DNA of 9,501 nt from Oscillospiraceae bacterium (GTDB taxonomy: Bacteria; Bacillota; Clostridia; Oscillospirales; Acutalibacteraceae). The notes beneath the pieces are model-generated. The model searched no databases, was not told the DNA's origin, and was given only the letters and a program-made list of their open reading frames with translations. The position numbers were made by a program, and so were the translations under genes. This document shows positions 1-5,438 of the stretch, piece after piece (position 1 is the stretch's first letter; each line of letters starts with the position of its first letter). Location of the stretch: positions 1-9,501 of the forward strand of contig DXWE01000044.1 in assembly GCA_019417045.1 (NCBI GenBank), given 5' to 3'.

Positions 1-2
1 GA

Positions 3-692
3 GTGGCCGAACGCCACCGGATACGCCGGATCCACCGGGTGCTGTGCCAGAAATTTTGCCATGAATTCAAACGCCGCCTTACGGCCGCGCACCTTGCCGA
101 TCGCCTCTACCCGTCCCCCTTCGAGCGCGATGATCGGATTGATCCCGAGGATCCCGCCGACCACGGCGGACGCGGTGGACAGCCGTCCGCCCATCTTTAA
201 ATATTTCAGCGTGTCGACCACTGCCACCAGTCGGATCCGGTCGATCAGCTCTTCGATCTGAGACACGATCTCCCCGGCGGTCTTCCCCTCGTCCCGCAGC
301 TGTGCCGCCTGCCGAACCAGCAGCCCGAGCCCAAACGTCACGTTGCGGGAATCGAGCACATGTACCCGCTCGGGATCCACCATCTGGGCGGCAATCCGGG
401 CGGACTGGCAGGTGCCGCTGAGCTCGCCCGAGATGAAGAGCGCCACCACCTCGTCGCCCGCATCCACATACGATTGAAACAGCGCGGAGAAGGTCTCCGG
501 GTTCACCTGGGAGGTGGTCGGCAGCTTCTCCGCCACCGCCAGCTTCTCGTAAAATTCCTCGTGCGACAGGTCCACCCCGTCCTGATAGGAACCGTCCTCG
601 AAATGGACGGTCAGCGGGATCACCCGAACGTGCAGCTGTTCCTGTTCCTCCCGGGACAGGTCACTTGTGCTGTCCGTCACAATCTGAACCAT
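3..692 (-). CDS. DegV family fatty-acid-binding protein (FakB-like), 3' end cut by window edge
   Basis: Reading leftward from ATG at 692, 230 codons stay open to the window edge; the family is about 280-290 aa, so roughly 50 C-terminal residues are missing. Seen: N-terminal VTDSTSDL (5-12), TTSQVNPETF (59-68), the loop ISGELSGT (87-94), DSRNVTFGLG (114-123) and LKYLKMGGRLS (162-172), all in the usual DegV order. DegV proteins bind one fatty acid; FakB members present it to the kinase FakA, which makes acyl-phosphate for phospholipid synthesis in the cytoplasm. The start is set by an AAAGGA ribosome site in the fabT coding end; the gene overlaps fabT by 32 bases, so the two are one transcript and probably translationally coupled. 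Pairing with FabT, a lipid-synthesis repressor, supports a FakB-type role. No FakA is visible, so the exact function is inferred. Confidence 0.92.
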   Translation of the reverse strand, partial: MVQIVTDSTSDLSREEQEQLHVRVIPLTVHFEDGSYQDGVDLSHEEFYEKLAVAEKLPTTSQVNPETFSALFQSYVDAGDEVVALFISGELSGTCQSARIAAQMVDPERVHVLDSRNVTFGLGLLVRQAAQLRDEGKTAGEIVSQIEELIDRIRLVAVVDTLKYLKMGGRLSTASAVVGGILGINPIIALEGGRVEAIGKVRGRKAAFEFMAKFLAQHPVDPAYPVAFGH

Positions 693-1200
693 TGGAATCC
701 ATCCTTTCTGCCTGGCAGGCCGGCGAACCGGCCGGCTCTCTCTGTTGATGTGTGTACCGCTCCTGGAAGAAGGCGTTGACACGGGCCAGTCCGCGCACAA
801 ACACCGCCGTCTCCTCCTCGCTCAAATGCGCGAGCAGGCTCTCCACCAGCTCGTGGTGGAACTGCGCATGATAGGCGTCCACCGCGCGCCCCCGCTCGGT
901 CGGCACCAGGCGCACCACCCGTTTGTCCCGGCTGTCCCGCTGCCGCAGCAGACAGCCCTTTTTCTCCAACTGCGTCACCGCAGTGGTGAGCGTGCCTGCC
1001 GTCACCCGCAGCGCCTCGGCGATGGCGGTCGCCCGGTTGTCCTGCCCGGCGTCCACCGCCCGGCACACGGCCTCGATCACGTGCATCTCCCGCAGCGACA
1101 AATCCGGATAGACACTCCCCATGCAGTCCTCCTCGGTCTTGAGCAGCTCGTGGAAGACCTCGACCAGGAAGCGGTTGATCACCTCTCGTTGCTCCGGCAT
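661..1200 (-). CDS. fabT: FabT-like MarR family transcriptional repressor of fatty acid genes
   Basis: A 179-aa cytoplasmic winged-helix regulator. The N-terminal helix (INRFLVEVFHELLKTEE), LSLREMHVIEAV, the recognition region VTAGTLTTAVTQLEKKG, the wing SRDKRVVRLVPTERG, and the tail YHAQFHHELV follow streptococcal FabT closely, whereas generic MarR proteins lack the E-M-H-x-I-E and H-x-x-FH signatures. FabT is known to repress type II fatty acid synthesis genes when bound to acyl-ACP. The start is ATG 1200 because GGGAGGAGGG sits 7 bases upstream; an in-frame TTG at 1215 lies inside that ribosome site and is rejected. Two FabT-type inverted repeats flank its promoter, so it very likely represses itself and the overlapping DegV gene. 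The last 15 or so residues are an extra polar tail, and they also carry the DegV start. Confidence 0.88.
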   Translation of the reverse strand: MPEQREVINRFLVEVFHELLKTEEDCMGSVYPDLSLREMHVIEAVCRAVDAGQDNRATAIAEALRVTAGTLTTAVTQLEKKGCLLRQRDSRDKRVVRLVPTERGRAVDAYHAQFHHELVESLLAHLSEEETAVFVRGLARVNAFFQERYTHQQREPAGSPACQAERMDSNGSDCDGQHK

Positions 1201-1216
1201 GTTCCTCCCTCCCAAA

Positions 1217-1235
1217 TAGTTTGAGACTCAAACTA
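1217..1235. promoter_or_regulatory. FabT-type operator 1 (perfect inverted repeat)
   Basis: TAGTTTGA-GAC-TCAAACTA: 8-bp arms with no mismatch around a 3-bp spacer, matching the known FabT box shape (TTTGAnnnTCAAA). It lies just downstream of the -10 box, over the expected transcription start, and 17 bp before the fabT start codon. Binding here would block transcription. Confidence 0.85.
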
Positions 1236-1236
1236 T

Positions 1237-1264
1237 ATCATACACCCTTTTGTCGAAAAGTCAA
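1237..1264 (-). promoter_or_regulatory. Promoter of fabT-degV operon
   Basis: On the minus strand, TTGACT (complement of 1259-1264) and TATGAT (complement of 1237-1242) are separated by 16 bp. The placement between two FabT boxes and 36 bp upstream of the fabT start supports it as the operon promoter. Confidence 0.75.
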
Positions 1265-1267
1265 TAG

Positions 1268-1286
1268 AATTTTGAAAATCAAACTA
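1268..1286. promoter_or_regulatory. FabT-type operator 2 (imperfect inverted repeat)
   Basis: The core TTTGA-AAA-TCAAA (1271-1283) is a perfect 5-bp-arm inverted repeat; over 8-bp arms, 6 positions pair. It sits just upstream of the -35 box. Its centre (1277) is 51 bp from the centre of operator 1 (1226), close to five helical turns, so two bound dimers would face the same side of the DNA around the promoter. Confidence 0.72.
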
Positions 1287-1317
1287 AATTCCAGCGCCTT
1301 TTTTCGGTCTCTTTCCC

Positions 1318-1384
1318 GTCTTTCCGGCTGTCTTTCCGGCTGTCTTTCTGGCTGTCTTTCCGGCCGTCTTTCTGGCCGTCTTTT
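1318..1384. repeat. 12-bp tandem repeat (GTCTTTCYGGCY), about 5.5 copies
   Basis: Consecutive copies begin at 1318, 1330, 1342, 1354 and 1366, with a partial sixth copy at 1378. Copies differ only by C/T at two positions. A degenerate copy may precede at 1306. Reading frames across it give monotonous Arg/Pro/Leu or Ser/Gly strings, so it is not coding. It lies between the fabT promoter and the terminator of the next gene. No function is visible; it could be a minisatellite-like slippage product. Confidence 0.85.
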
Positions 1385-1462
1385 CATTCCCGCCTTTTGC
1401 ACCGTCCCTCTCCGCGGCGGGCAAGGCCCCACCGCCCGGCAACCCCTGTTTTCGTCTGCCCG

Positions 1463-1522
1463 CCGGTTGTTCTCCCCTCCTGTTTTCTCCCCTCCGGTTG
1501 TTCTCCCCCCGGTTGTTCTCCC
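1463..1522. repeat. Pyrimidine-rich tandem repeat (CCGGTTGTTCTCCC), 3 exact copies and 1 variant
   Basis: Exact copies start at 1463, 1494 and 1509, with a diverged copy between the first two (about 1478-1492). Period is about 15-16 bp. Together with the 12-bp repeat and unremarkable sequence at 1385-1462, this fills the gene-free stretch 1291-1532. Confidence 0.8.
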
Positions 1523-1532
1523 GATGCCAAAA

Positions 1533-1559
1533 GGCCCATCCCACAAATGGGGATGGGCC
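1533..1559 (-). terminator. Rho-independent terminator after the recombinase-like gene
   Basis: A perfect 10-bp stem (1533-1542 with 1550-1559) and a 7-nt loop are followed, on the minus strand, by TTTT. It begins 16 bp past the stop codon at 1575. The stem is symmetrical but the T run is only on the minus side, so it serves the leftward gene. Confidence 0.85.
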
Positions 1560-1574
1560 GGAAACGCATCACTT

Positions 1575-2483
1575 TTACAGGGAGAACAGGCGCTTCCACT
1601 GTTCATAGTGGAAGCGGAACGCATAGACCGATGGCAGGTTCTTCGCAGGAATCACCTGCCGGATTGCCTCCTCCACATTTTTCAGCTCCTGTTCTCTGGC
1701 GTACACCTCCGGGAACAGGCCGTTGCGGTGGAGGGTGGGGACGTGCAGCTGGATTCCGTCCTGTGCCGCCTCCCGGTTGAACCGGCGCAGCATGTCGCAG
1801 AGGTTCTTGTCATTGAGCCGGTCGCACTTGCCGCTGCGGAACAGGAACTCGCTGTCCACATAGGTCTGTTTTTTGCCGGAGGGAAAGCTCTTTACCTCAT
1901 CGGTCAAGGCATAGCGCCGAAGTATCTCCATGGCGGCGGGACGCAGCAGGACGCGGCGGCCGTCCGCCGGCACACTCACACAGTGCTTTTCAAAATCCAG
2001 GTCGGACTTGCGGATCTCGAGCAGCTCGCGCGCGGTGACACCATGCCACCAGAGCAGCGCGGCGGCACGGATATTGAGCAGATCCTCCTCTCCGCCAAGA
2101 CCCACCCGCGCCCCCACGCGGCGGATCGCGCGGTCGAGCGCCTCCTCATCGCGAAAGACATAGGGAGCCGCGTCTTCCGGCTCCACTACCTGTTCGATCG
2201 TGACCTCCCGGAGCCGCTCCACCAGCGTGGCGGTGTCCTCTCCCTGTTCGCCCAGCCAGGTGAACAGCCGGAGCAGGAACGCCTTCATCTCGTGGAACTT
2301 GGATTTCGAGACAGGACCGTCCTGTGTCCACAGGGCAAAGAGCTGTTCAGGCGTCACCGTGGAGGGGGTCGCACCCACACGTCGCAGTAATTCCTCGCAT
2401 TTATGGCACCAGTGCTCCATCTTCCGCTGCTGCGGCGCAGGGGCACAGGTGTATGCCGCCTCCACAAATTTGTGAGCGTCCAT
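1575..2483 (-). CDS. Tyrosine-recombinase-like protein lacking catalytic residues
   Basis: 302 aa. Residues about 60-100 (SKSKFHEMKAFLLRLFTWL) look like the helical core-binding domain of phage integrases. Residues 135-192 follow the XerC/integrase catalytic-domain opening: LLNIRAAALLWWHGVTARELL, then SDLDFEK, a beta turn, RRVLLRPAAMEILRRY. LFRSGKCDRL...LCDMLRRFN (214-235) fits the next conserved segment. The active site appears lost: the first catalytic Arg of the usual TGLRxSEL is Thr150 in HGVTAREL, and the HxxR box is replaced by VPTLHRNGLF (248-257). No clear Tyr nucleophile context remains. The start is ATG 2483; upstream GTG codons lie within or before the -10 box. It has its own promoter and terminator. 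Inference: a DNA-binding regulator derived from a recombinase, possibly acting on the shared promoter motif near the tail operon; alternatively a decayed integrase. Confidence 0.7.
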   Translation of the reverse strand: MDAHKFVEAAYTCAPAPQQRKMEHWCHKCEELLRRVGATPSTVTPEQLFALWTQDGPVSKSKFHEMKAFLLRLFTWLGEQGEDTATLVERLREVTIEQVVEPEDAAPYVFRDEEALDRAIRRVGARVGLGGEEDLLNIRAAALLWWHGVTARELLEIRKSDLDFEKHCVSVPADGRRVLLRPAAMEILRRYALTDEVKSFPSGKKQTYVDSEFLFRSGKCDRLNDKNLCDMLRRFNREAAQDGIQLHVPTLHRNGLFPEVYAREQELKNVEEAIRQVIPAKNLPSVYAFRFHYEQWKRLFSL

Positions 2484-2500
2484 AAGTATCACCCCACCCC

Positions 2501-2529
2501 AATATAACACGAAAATGGAGCCATGTCAA
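2501..2529 (-). promoter_or_regulatory. Sigma-A promoter of recombinase-like gene, with shared spacer motif
   Basis: TTGACA (complement of 2524-2529), a 17-bp spacer, and TATATT (complement of 2501-2506). Transcription would start near 2494, giving a leader of about 10 nt before ATG 2483. The spacer plus -10 is nearly identical to the tail-operon promoter at 3358-3386 (24 of 29 bases). Confidence 0.85.
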
Positions 2530-2533
2530 CCTA

Positions 2534-3097
2534 TCAAAATAGATTTTTTGTCGGCCGCAGCACCTGCCGCAACGCCCGGTGTGCGTCGGCATCGCCTGCG
2601 CACAGGCAGTGTCGCAGCAACAGCCGCTGTTCTGATGAGGTGAGTGCCAGCGGATACTCCGCCATGGCGCCGCCGTGATCTGACTGCGCGTCACAGGCGG
2701 CAAATTCCGATACCCACAGGGCATAGTCGCTACAGGCCCGTTCCTCCGGCAGGTGGCTGTCGGGAAACCAGCTCTCCCGGCTTGCCCGTTGCAGAATCTC
2801 CGCCTGCACGGCCGCGGAATAGGTGAACGGCGCCACCTCCAACAGCAGGGAAAAGACCGGCGAGCCTGTCCATATCGAGAGTAAAAACCAGGCTTTTGTC
2901 CGCTTGGGGTCGGGATACCTCCATTCGCAAAGCGCGTCCTCCACCACCGTGTACAGATCCACCCGCTCCCCGATCTCTTCGGCCTGATACTCCACACACC
3001 ACTCCTCTTCTTCATAGGTTACCGGCCCTAAAGCCTTTGCCCGGATCCTCAGTCCTTCCGCCAACGGCTTCGATCCCGCCGGCCGGAGTATATTCAT
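2534..3097 (-). CDS. Uncharacterised 187-aa protein
   Basis: I do not recognise this family. The start ATG 3097 has a clear GGAGGGAGGG ribosome site about 8 bases upstream, and the frame uses the GC-rich third positions of its neighbours. The protein is acidic near the N-terminus (YEEEEWCVEYQAEEIGE, residues 28-44), Trp-rich, with no signal peptide; one moderately hydrophobic patch (AWFLLSIWTGSPVFSLLLEV, 69-88) is too polar at its ends for a confident membrane helix. The Leu/Arg-rich C-terminus (SEQRLLLRHCLCAGDADAHRALRQVL) looks helical. It is followed after 5 bp by the -35 box of the recombinase-like gene, which therefore has separate control. It lies between two genes with phage-like features and may be part of the control module, but that is only position. 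Confidence 0.75.
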   Translation of the reverse strand: MNILRPAGSKPLAEGLRIRAKALGPVTYEEEEWCVEYQAEEIGERVDLYTVVEDALCEWRYPDPKRTKAWFLLSIWTGSPVFSLLLEVAPFTYSAAVQAEILQRASRESWFPDSHLPEERACSDYALWVSEFAACDAQSDHGGAMAEYPLALTSSEQRLLLRHCLCAGDADAHRALRQVLRPTKNLF

Positions 3098-3357
3098 GGT
3101 GGTCCCTCCCTCCAGATTTCAAACTATCTCTCTCTTACTCCCGTTATGTTCTAGAACATTTGTTTGTATTTTGCCACAATTGCCTGTATAAAGCAAGGGA
3201 TATTTCCAGATTTCTCCATACAATCTGTATAGTTGTAAATTCCGAAATCGTGTTTATTATCATATCACATAGGGAGACAAGATTCTATTCTCAAAATCAA
3301 CAAAATGCGCCCCCGGTTTGGTGTATAATTTTCACATAATGTTTCTCAAAAACCGAC
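3098..3357. other. AT-rich intergenic control region with palindromes and an SOS-box-like site
   Basis: There is no gene here. Seen: a 14-bp perfect palindrome ATGTTCTAGAACAT (3146-3159). Overlapping it, GAACATTTGTTT (3154-3165) matches the LexA core GAAC-N4-GTTC with one mismatch. ATACA-ATC-TGTAT (3218-3230) is another small inverted repeat. TCCGAAATCGTGTTTATTAT (3241-3260) is a degenerate copy of the motif in both neighbouring promoters. A weak plus-strand promoter candidate is TTGTAT-N17-TATAAA (3164-3192). The sharp drop in GC compared with both flanks is typical of phage-type regulatory regions. Confidence 0.55.
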
Positions 3358-3386
3358 TTGACAAGATTCCGTTTTCGTGTTATAAT
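3358..3386 (+). promoter_or_regulatory. Consensus sigma-A promoter of the tail operon
   Basis: TTGACA (3358-3363), an exact 17-bp spacer and TATAAT (3381-3386): a perfect consensus, so very strong if unrepressed. Start is expected near 3393, leaving a leader of about 100 nt before the 75-aa gene. A small hairpin (3399-3404 with 3414-3419, then a short T run) lies in the early leader and could attenuate weakly. Confidence 0.9.
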
Positions 3387-3391
3387 AACAC
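3377..3391. promoter_or_regulatory. Candidate operator: 15-bp perfect palindrome over the -10 box
   Basis: GTGTTAT-A-ATAACAC has perfect 7-bp arms and contains the whole -10 hexamer. A protein bound here would exclude RNA polymerase, so this is the best repressor site for the tail operon. The left half (TCGTGTTAT) recurs in the leftward promoter and at 3448-3456. The binding protein is unknown; the recombinase-like gene is a candidate by position. Confidence 0.6.
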
Positions 3392-3439
3392 CACGTTGAG
3401 GGAAGTGCTATCTTTCCCTTTTCTGTAAACCGATTTATA

Positions 3440-3465
3440 TCCGTATTCGTGTTATTTATATTCAC
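3440..3465 (+). promoter_or_regulatory. Third copy of the TCCGTWTTCGTGTTAT motif in the operon leader
   Basis: TCCGTATTCGTGTTAT (3440-3455) repeats the promoter motif 72 bp downstream, but has no -35 box in register. It continues as GTGTTATTTATATTCAC (3449-3465), an imperfect dyad. It lies 28 bp before the first start codon, so it may be an auxiliary operator. Confidence 0.5.
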
Positions 3466-3492
3466 ATCCATATGATAAAAGGAGGGGATCCC

Positions 3493-3720
3493 ATGTCGCT
3501 GTCATCCCTGTCATCCCTGTTTTCCGGTCTCCCCTACTCCCCGCCGGAGGCGTCCACCGACTGCGTCGGCTGTGTATGGGAGGACCAGTGCCTGCAAACA
3601 CTCCGCTGCGACAACTACACGCCCGTCGACGGATGGGCGGAAGAGGAATACACGGCGGAGCTGTTTTCGCGGGACGACACCTATGAGACGATGATGGCCG
3701 AATACGACGGCATCTCGTGA
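3493..3720 (+). CDS. Small four-cysteine protein, first gene of the tail operon
   Basis: 75 aa starting at ATG 3493; GGAGGGG lies 8 bases upstream, so the in-frame ATG at 3472, which precedes that site, is rejected. The N-terminus is a Ser/Leu stretch (SLSSLSSLFS) encoded by a duplicated 9-base unit. The centre holds C24-x2-C27-x5-C33-x5-C39 (in TDCVGCVWEDQCLQTLRCDNYTP), which could hold one metal ion or a small Fe-S cluster. The C-terminus is acidic. Similar small cysteine-knuckle proteins are common in clostridial phage gene clusters, with no known role that I can name. It is 27 bp before the next gene, in the same transcript. Function unknown. Confidence 0.75.
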   Translation: MSLSSLSSLFSGLPYSPPEASTDCVGCVWEDQCLQTLRCDNYTPVDGWAEEEYTAELFSRDDTYETMMAEYDGIS

Positions 3721-3747
3721 TCCGTTTGGAAAGGAGCAGCCATCCCG

Positions 3748-4503
3748 ATGAGCGTATTGCATTCCTTCGACCTGCTGGGCGGCGGCCCGATTCCCTATGA
3801 TGACCTGTGCACCCTGCGGCCGCCGACGCTGGACGACATCCGCCGGATCGGCTATGACCGGTACCTGCAGTATTTGCAGCTGTTCACGCTGGAGCGGGAG
3901 CCACTGTGGGAGGCACTGGGGATCCGGGAACAACTGGATTCGCTGCCCGCTGCCGAACAGGATCACTTTTCCCCATTCGTACTGCTCACCCTGCAACCGG
4001 TCCTGCGGGACCTGTTGCGGGAGGCACTGTCCTTTTTCCTGTGTGAAACCGTCGTGTTCGACGAGCCGCTCGGCAGCTATCTGCTGTTCCGACCGGAGGA
4101 GGACACGCCCCGCCGGCTTGTGAACGCGCGGAATTTTGAATCCGTGCGCTCCGGGATCCGGCAGCTCAATTGCCTTTCAAACCAGGGCGCGGCGAAGAAG
4201 CGGTTCCGCAACCGGAAGGCCCGGGAGATATACGAGAAAATCCAGCGCAGCCGGCAGGCTCCGAAAAAACCGTTTGCCGACGACAGCCTGAGCCTGCCGA
4301 ACCTGATCGCGGCGGTATGCGTCTATCACCCCAGCTACAACCTGCTCAACATCTGGCCGCTGACCGTGTACCAGCTGTATGACCAGTTCTGGAGGCTGCA
4401 CCTCAAGTTCCAGCTGGACATCACCGGCACCCGGTGGGCCGCCTGGGGCACGGAGCCCTTTGAGTTCTCGCTCTGGTTTAAGGATATGCCCTTACATTCA
4501 TAA
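3748..4503 (+). CDS. Probable tail-associated protein (251 aa), function uncertain
   Basis: Start ATG 3748 is preceded by AAAGGAG. The protein is cytoplasmic in character. The N-terminal part (LRPPTLDDIRRIGYDRYLQYLQLFTL, residues 22-47) resembles the opening of small proteins encoded near tail-tube genes in Firmicute phages. A basic stretch lies at 147-173 (AAKKRFRNRKAREIYEKIQ), and the C-terminal segment LLNIWPLTVYQLYDQFWRLHLKFQLDI (199-225) resembles the end of tail chaperone-like proteins that close with a conserved Trp (here SLWFKDM). These resemblances are from memory of the family pattern, not a search. It sits directly before the tail-tube gene (17-bp gap), which fits a role in tail assembly. 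It is not a sheath, capsid or terminase protein by size or motif. Confidence 0.65.
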   Translation: MSVLHSFDLLGGGPIPYDDLCTLRPPTLDDIRRIGYDRYLQYLQLFTLEREPLWEALGIREQLDSLPAAEQDHFSPFVLLTLQPVLRDLLREALSFFLCETVVFDEPLGSYLLFRPEEDTPRRLVNARNFESVRSGIRQLNCLSNQGAAKKRFRNRKAREIYEKIQRSRQAPKKPFADDSLSLPNLIAAVCVYHPSYNLLNIWPLTVYQLYDQFWRLHLKFQLDITGTRWAAWGTEPFEFSLWFKDMPLHS

Positions 4504-4520
4504 AAAAAGGAGATAAGAAC

Positions 4521-5246
4521 ATGAGCCAGACATTTGCCAATCGAGAGGTATGCAACCTCACCTTCTGTGACTACAACACCAAAGCCCCGTTTTTGAACGT
4601 GGACTACGCGAACACGACCACGACCGAACTGACCGGTGAGTCGGTGTACGCCTACGGCGGGCAGGGCCATCCGAAACGCGTCGTGTTCAGCGGCGAAAAG
4701 GGCGGCACGATCGCCTTTGAGACGCAGCTGCAGAGCATGAAGCTGTATTCGCTGATGACCGGCGCGGCGATCGAGAACGCGGCCCAGTTCCTCAAGCGCG
4801 AGGAGCTGGTCGCTGCCACGGGCGGCGTGCTGACCGTAACCGGCACCCCGGTTGCGGGGACGGTGAACGTGTTCGCCGCGGACGACGACTGCGGCACCGC
4901 GCTCGACGCCCAGCTGTCCGAGAAAACGGTCACGGTGGAGAGCGCCACCGAGGGTCAGACCTACGTGGTGTACTACCAGGAGGAGATGGACAGCGGCGTT
5001 CAGAAGATCAACATCAAATCGACCACCTTCCCGAAAGCGTTCATCGCCTACGGCGAGACCTTCAGCAAGACCGAGGACGACGAGATCATCCCGTATAAAA
5101 TGGTCGCGTACAAGTGTGTACCGCAGAGCAATATCTCGCTGAGCTTTGCCAGCAGCGGCGACCCGGCGACCCTCACGGTCACCTGCGACCTGCTGCCGGA
5201 CGAGGACGACAACCTGCTCGACCTGATCCTGATCGATGACGAATAA
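4521..5246 (+). CDS. Phage major tail (tail tube) protein
   Basis: 241 aa; AAGGAG ribosome site 9 bases before ATG 4521. The layout matches tail tube proteins of Firmicute phages: an N-terminal strand-rich part (ESVYAYGGQGHPKRVVFSGEKGGTIAFETQL, 35-65), a short helix (SMKLYSLMTGA), a beta domain inserted at about 97-155 (GGVLTVTGTPVAGTVNVF ... TYVVYYQEE), then FPKAFIAYGET (173-183), EIIPYKMVAYKC and SFASSGDPATLTVTCDLL (212-229). The last two blocks, a strand followed by S-x-x-GDP-x-x, are the clearest tail-tube signature. Subunits would stack in hexameric rings around the tape measure protein. No sheath gene precedes it, unlike contractile tails, so a non-contractile tail is more likely unless the sheath is elsewhere. 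Confidence 0.78.
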   Translation: MSQTFANREVCNLTFCDYNTKAPFLNVDYANTTTTELTGESVYAYGGQGHPKRVVFSGEKGGTIAFETQLQSMKLYSLMTGAAIENAAQFLKREELVAATGGVLTVTGTPVAGTVNVFAADDDCGTALDAQLSEKTVTVESATEGQTYVVYYQEEMDSGVQKINIKSTTFPKAFIAYGETFSKTEDDEIIPYKMVAYKCVPQSNISLSFASSGDPATLTVTCDLLPDEDDNLLDLILIDDE

Positions 5247-5398
5247 TCCTCCCTGCGGGAGGGACGGCCGGCGGTAACATGTGCCGGCAATCCCTCATCA
5301 GCCCCCGGCGGCGGCTCTCCGCCGCCGGGCGGGCGGCCGCCTGATTCCCGGCGATGTTTTCCGATCGGCCGTTTTGCCATCGACAGACGGCCCCGATC
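5247..5398 (+). other. Cluster of four GC-rich hairpins between tail tube and chaperone genes
   Basis: Immediately after the tail-tube stop: CCTCCC-TGC-GGGAGG (5248-5262); GCCGGC inverted repeat about 5267-5288; CCCGGCGGCGG with an 11-bp perfect stem and 4-nt loop (5304-5329); and GATCGGCCGT paired with ACGG/CCGATC (5363-5398, 2-nt bulge). None has a T run, so they are not simple intrinsic terminators. They could stabilise the abundant tail-tube mRNA 3' end or mark a processing site. Confidence 0.6.
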
Positions 5399-5438
5399 CC
5401 GCCGCCACCCGTGTCGATGGAGAAAGGACGAAATTCCC

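Noticed and set aside
1318..1384. Possible CRISPR-like array
   Set aside because: The 12-bp units are directly adjacent with no spacers, and no cas gene is present; it is a simple tandem repeat.
1221..2390. Long plus-strand open frame (389 aa) across the tandem repeats and the recombinase-like gene
   Set aside because: It is antisense to a gene with promoter, ribosome site and terminator, and its translation is low-complexity over the repeats.
3117..3126. FabT half-site upstream of the 187-aa gene
   Set aside because: TAGTTTGA appears on the minus strand, but the opposite arm is absent; a single 8-base match is expected by chance in AT-rich DNA.
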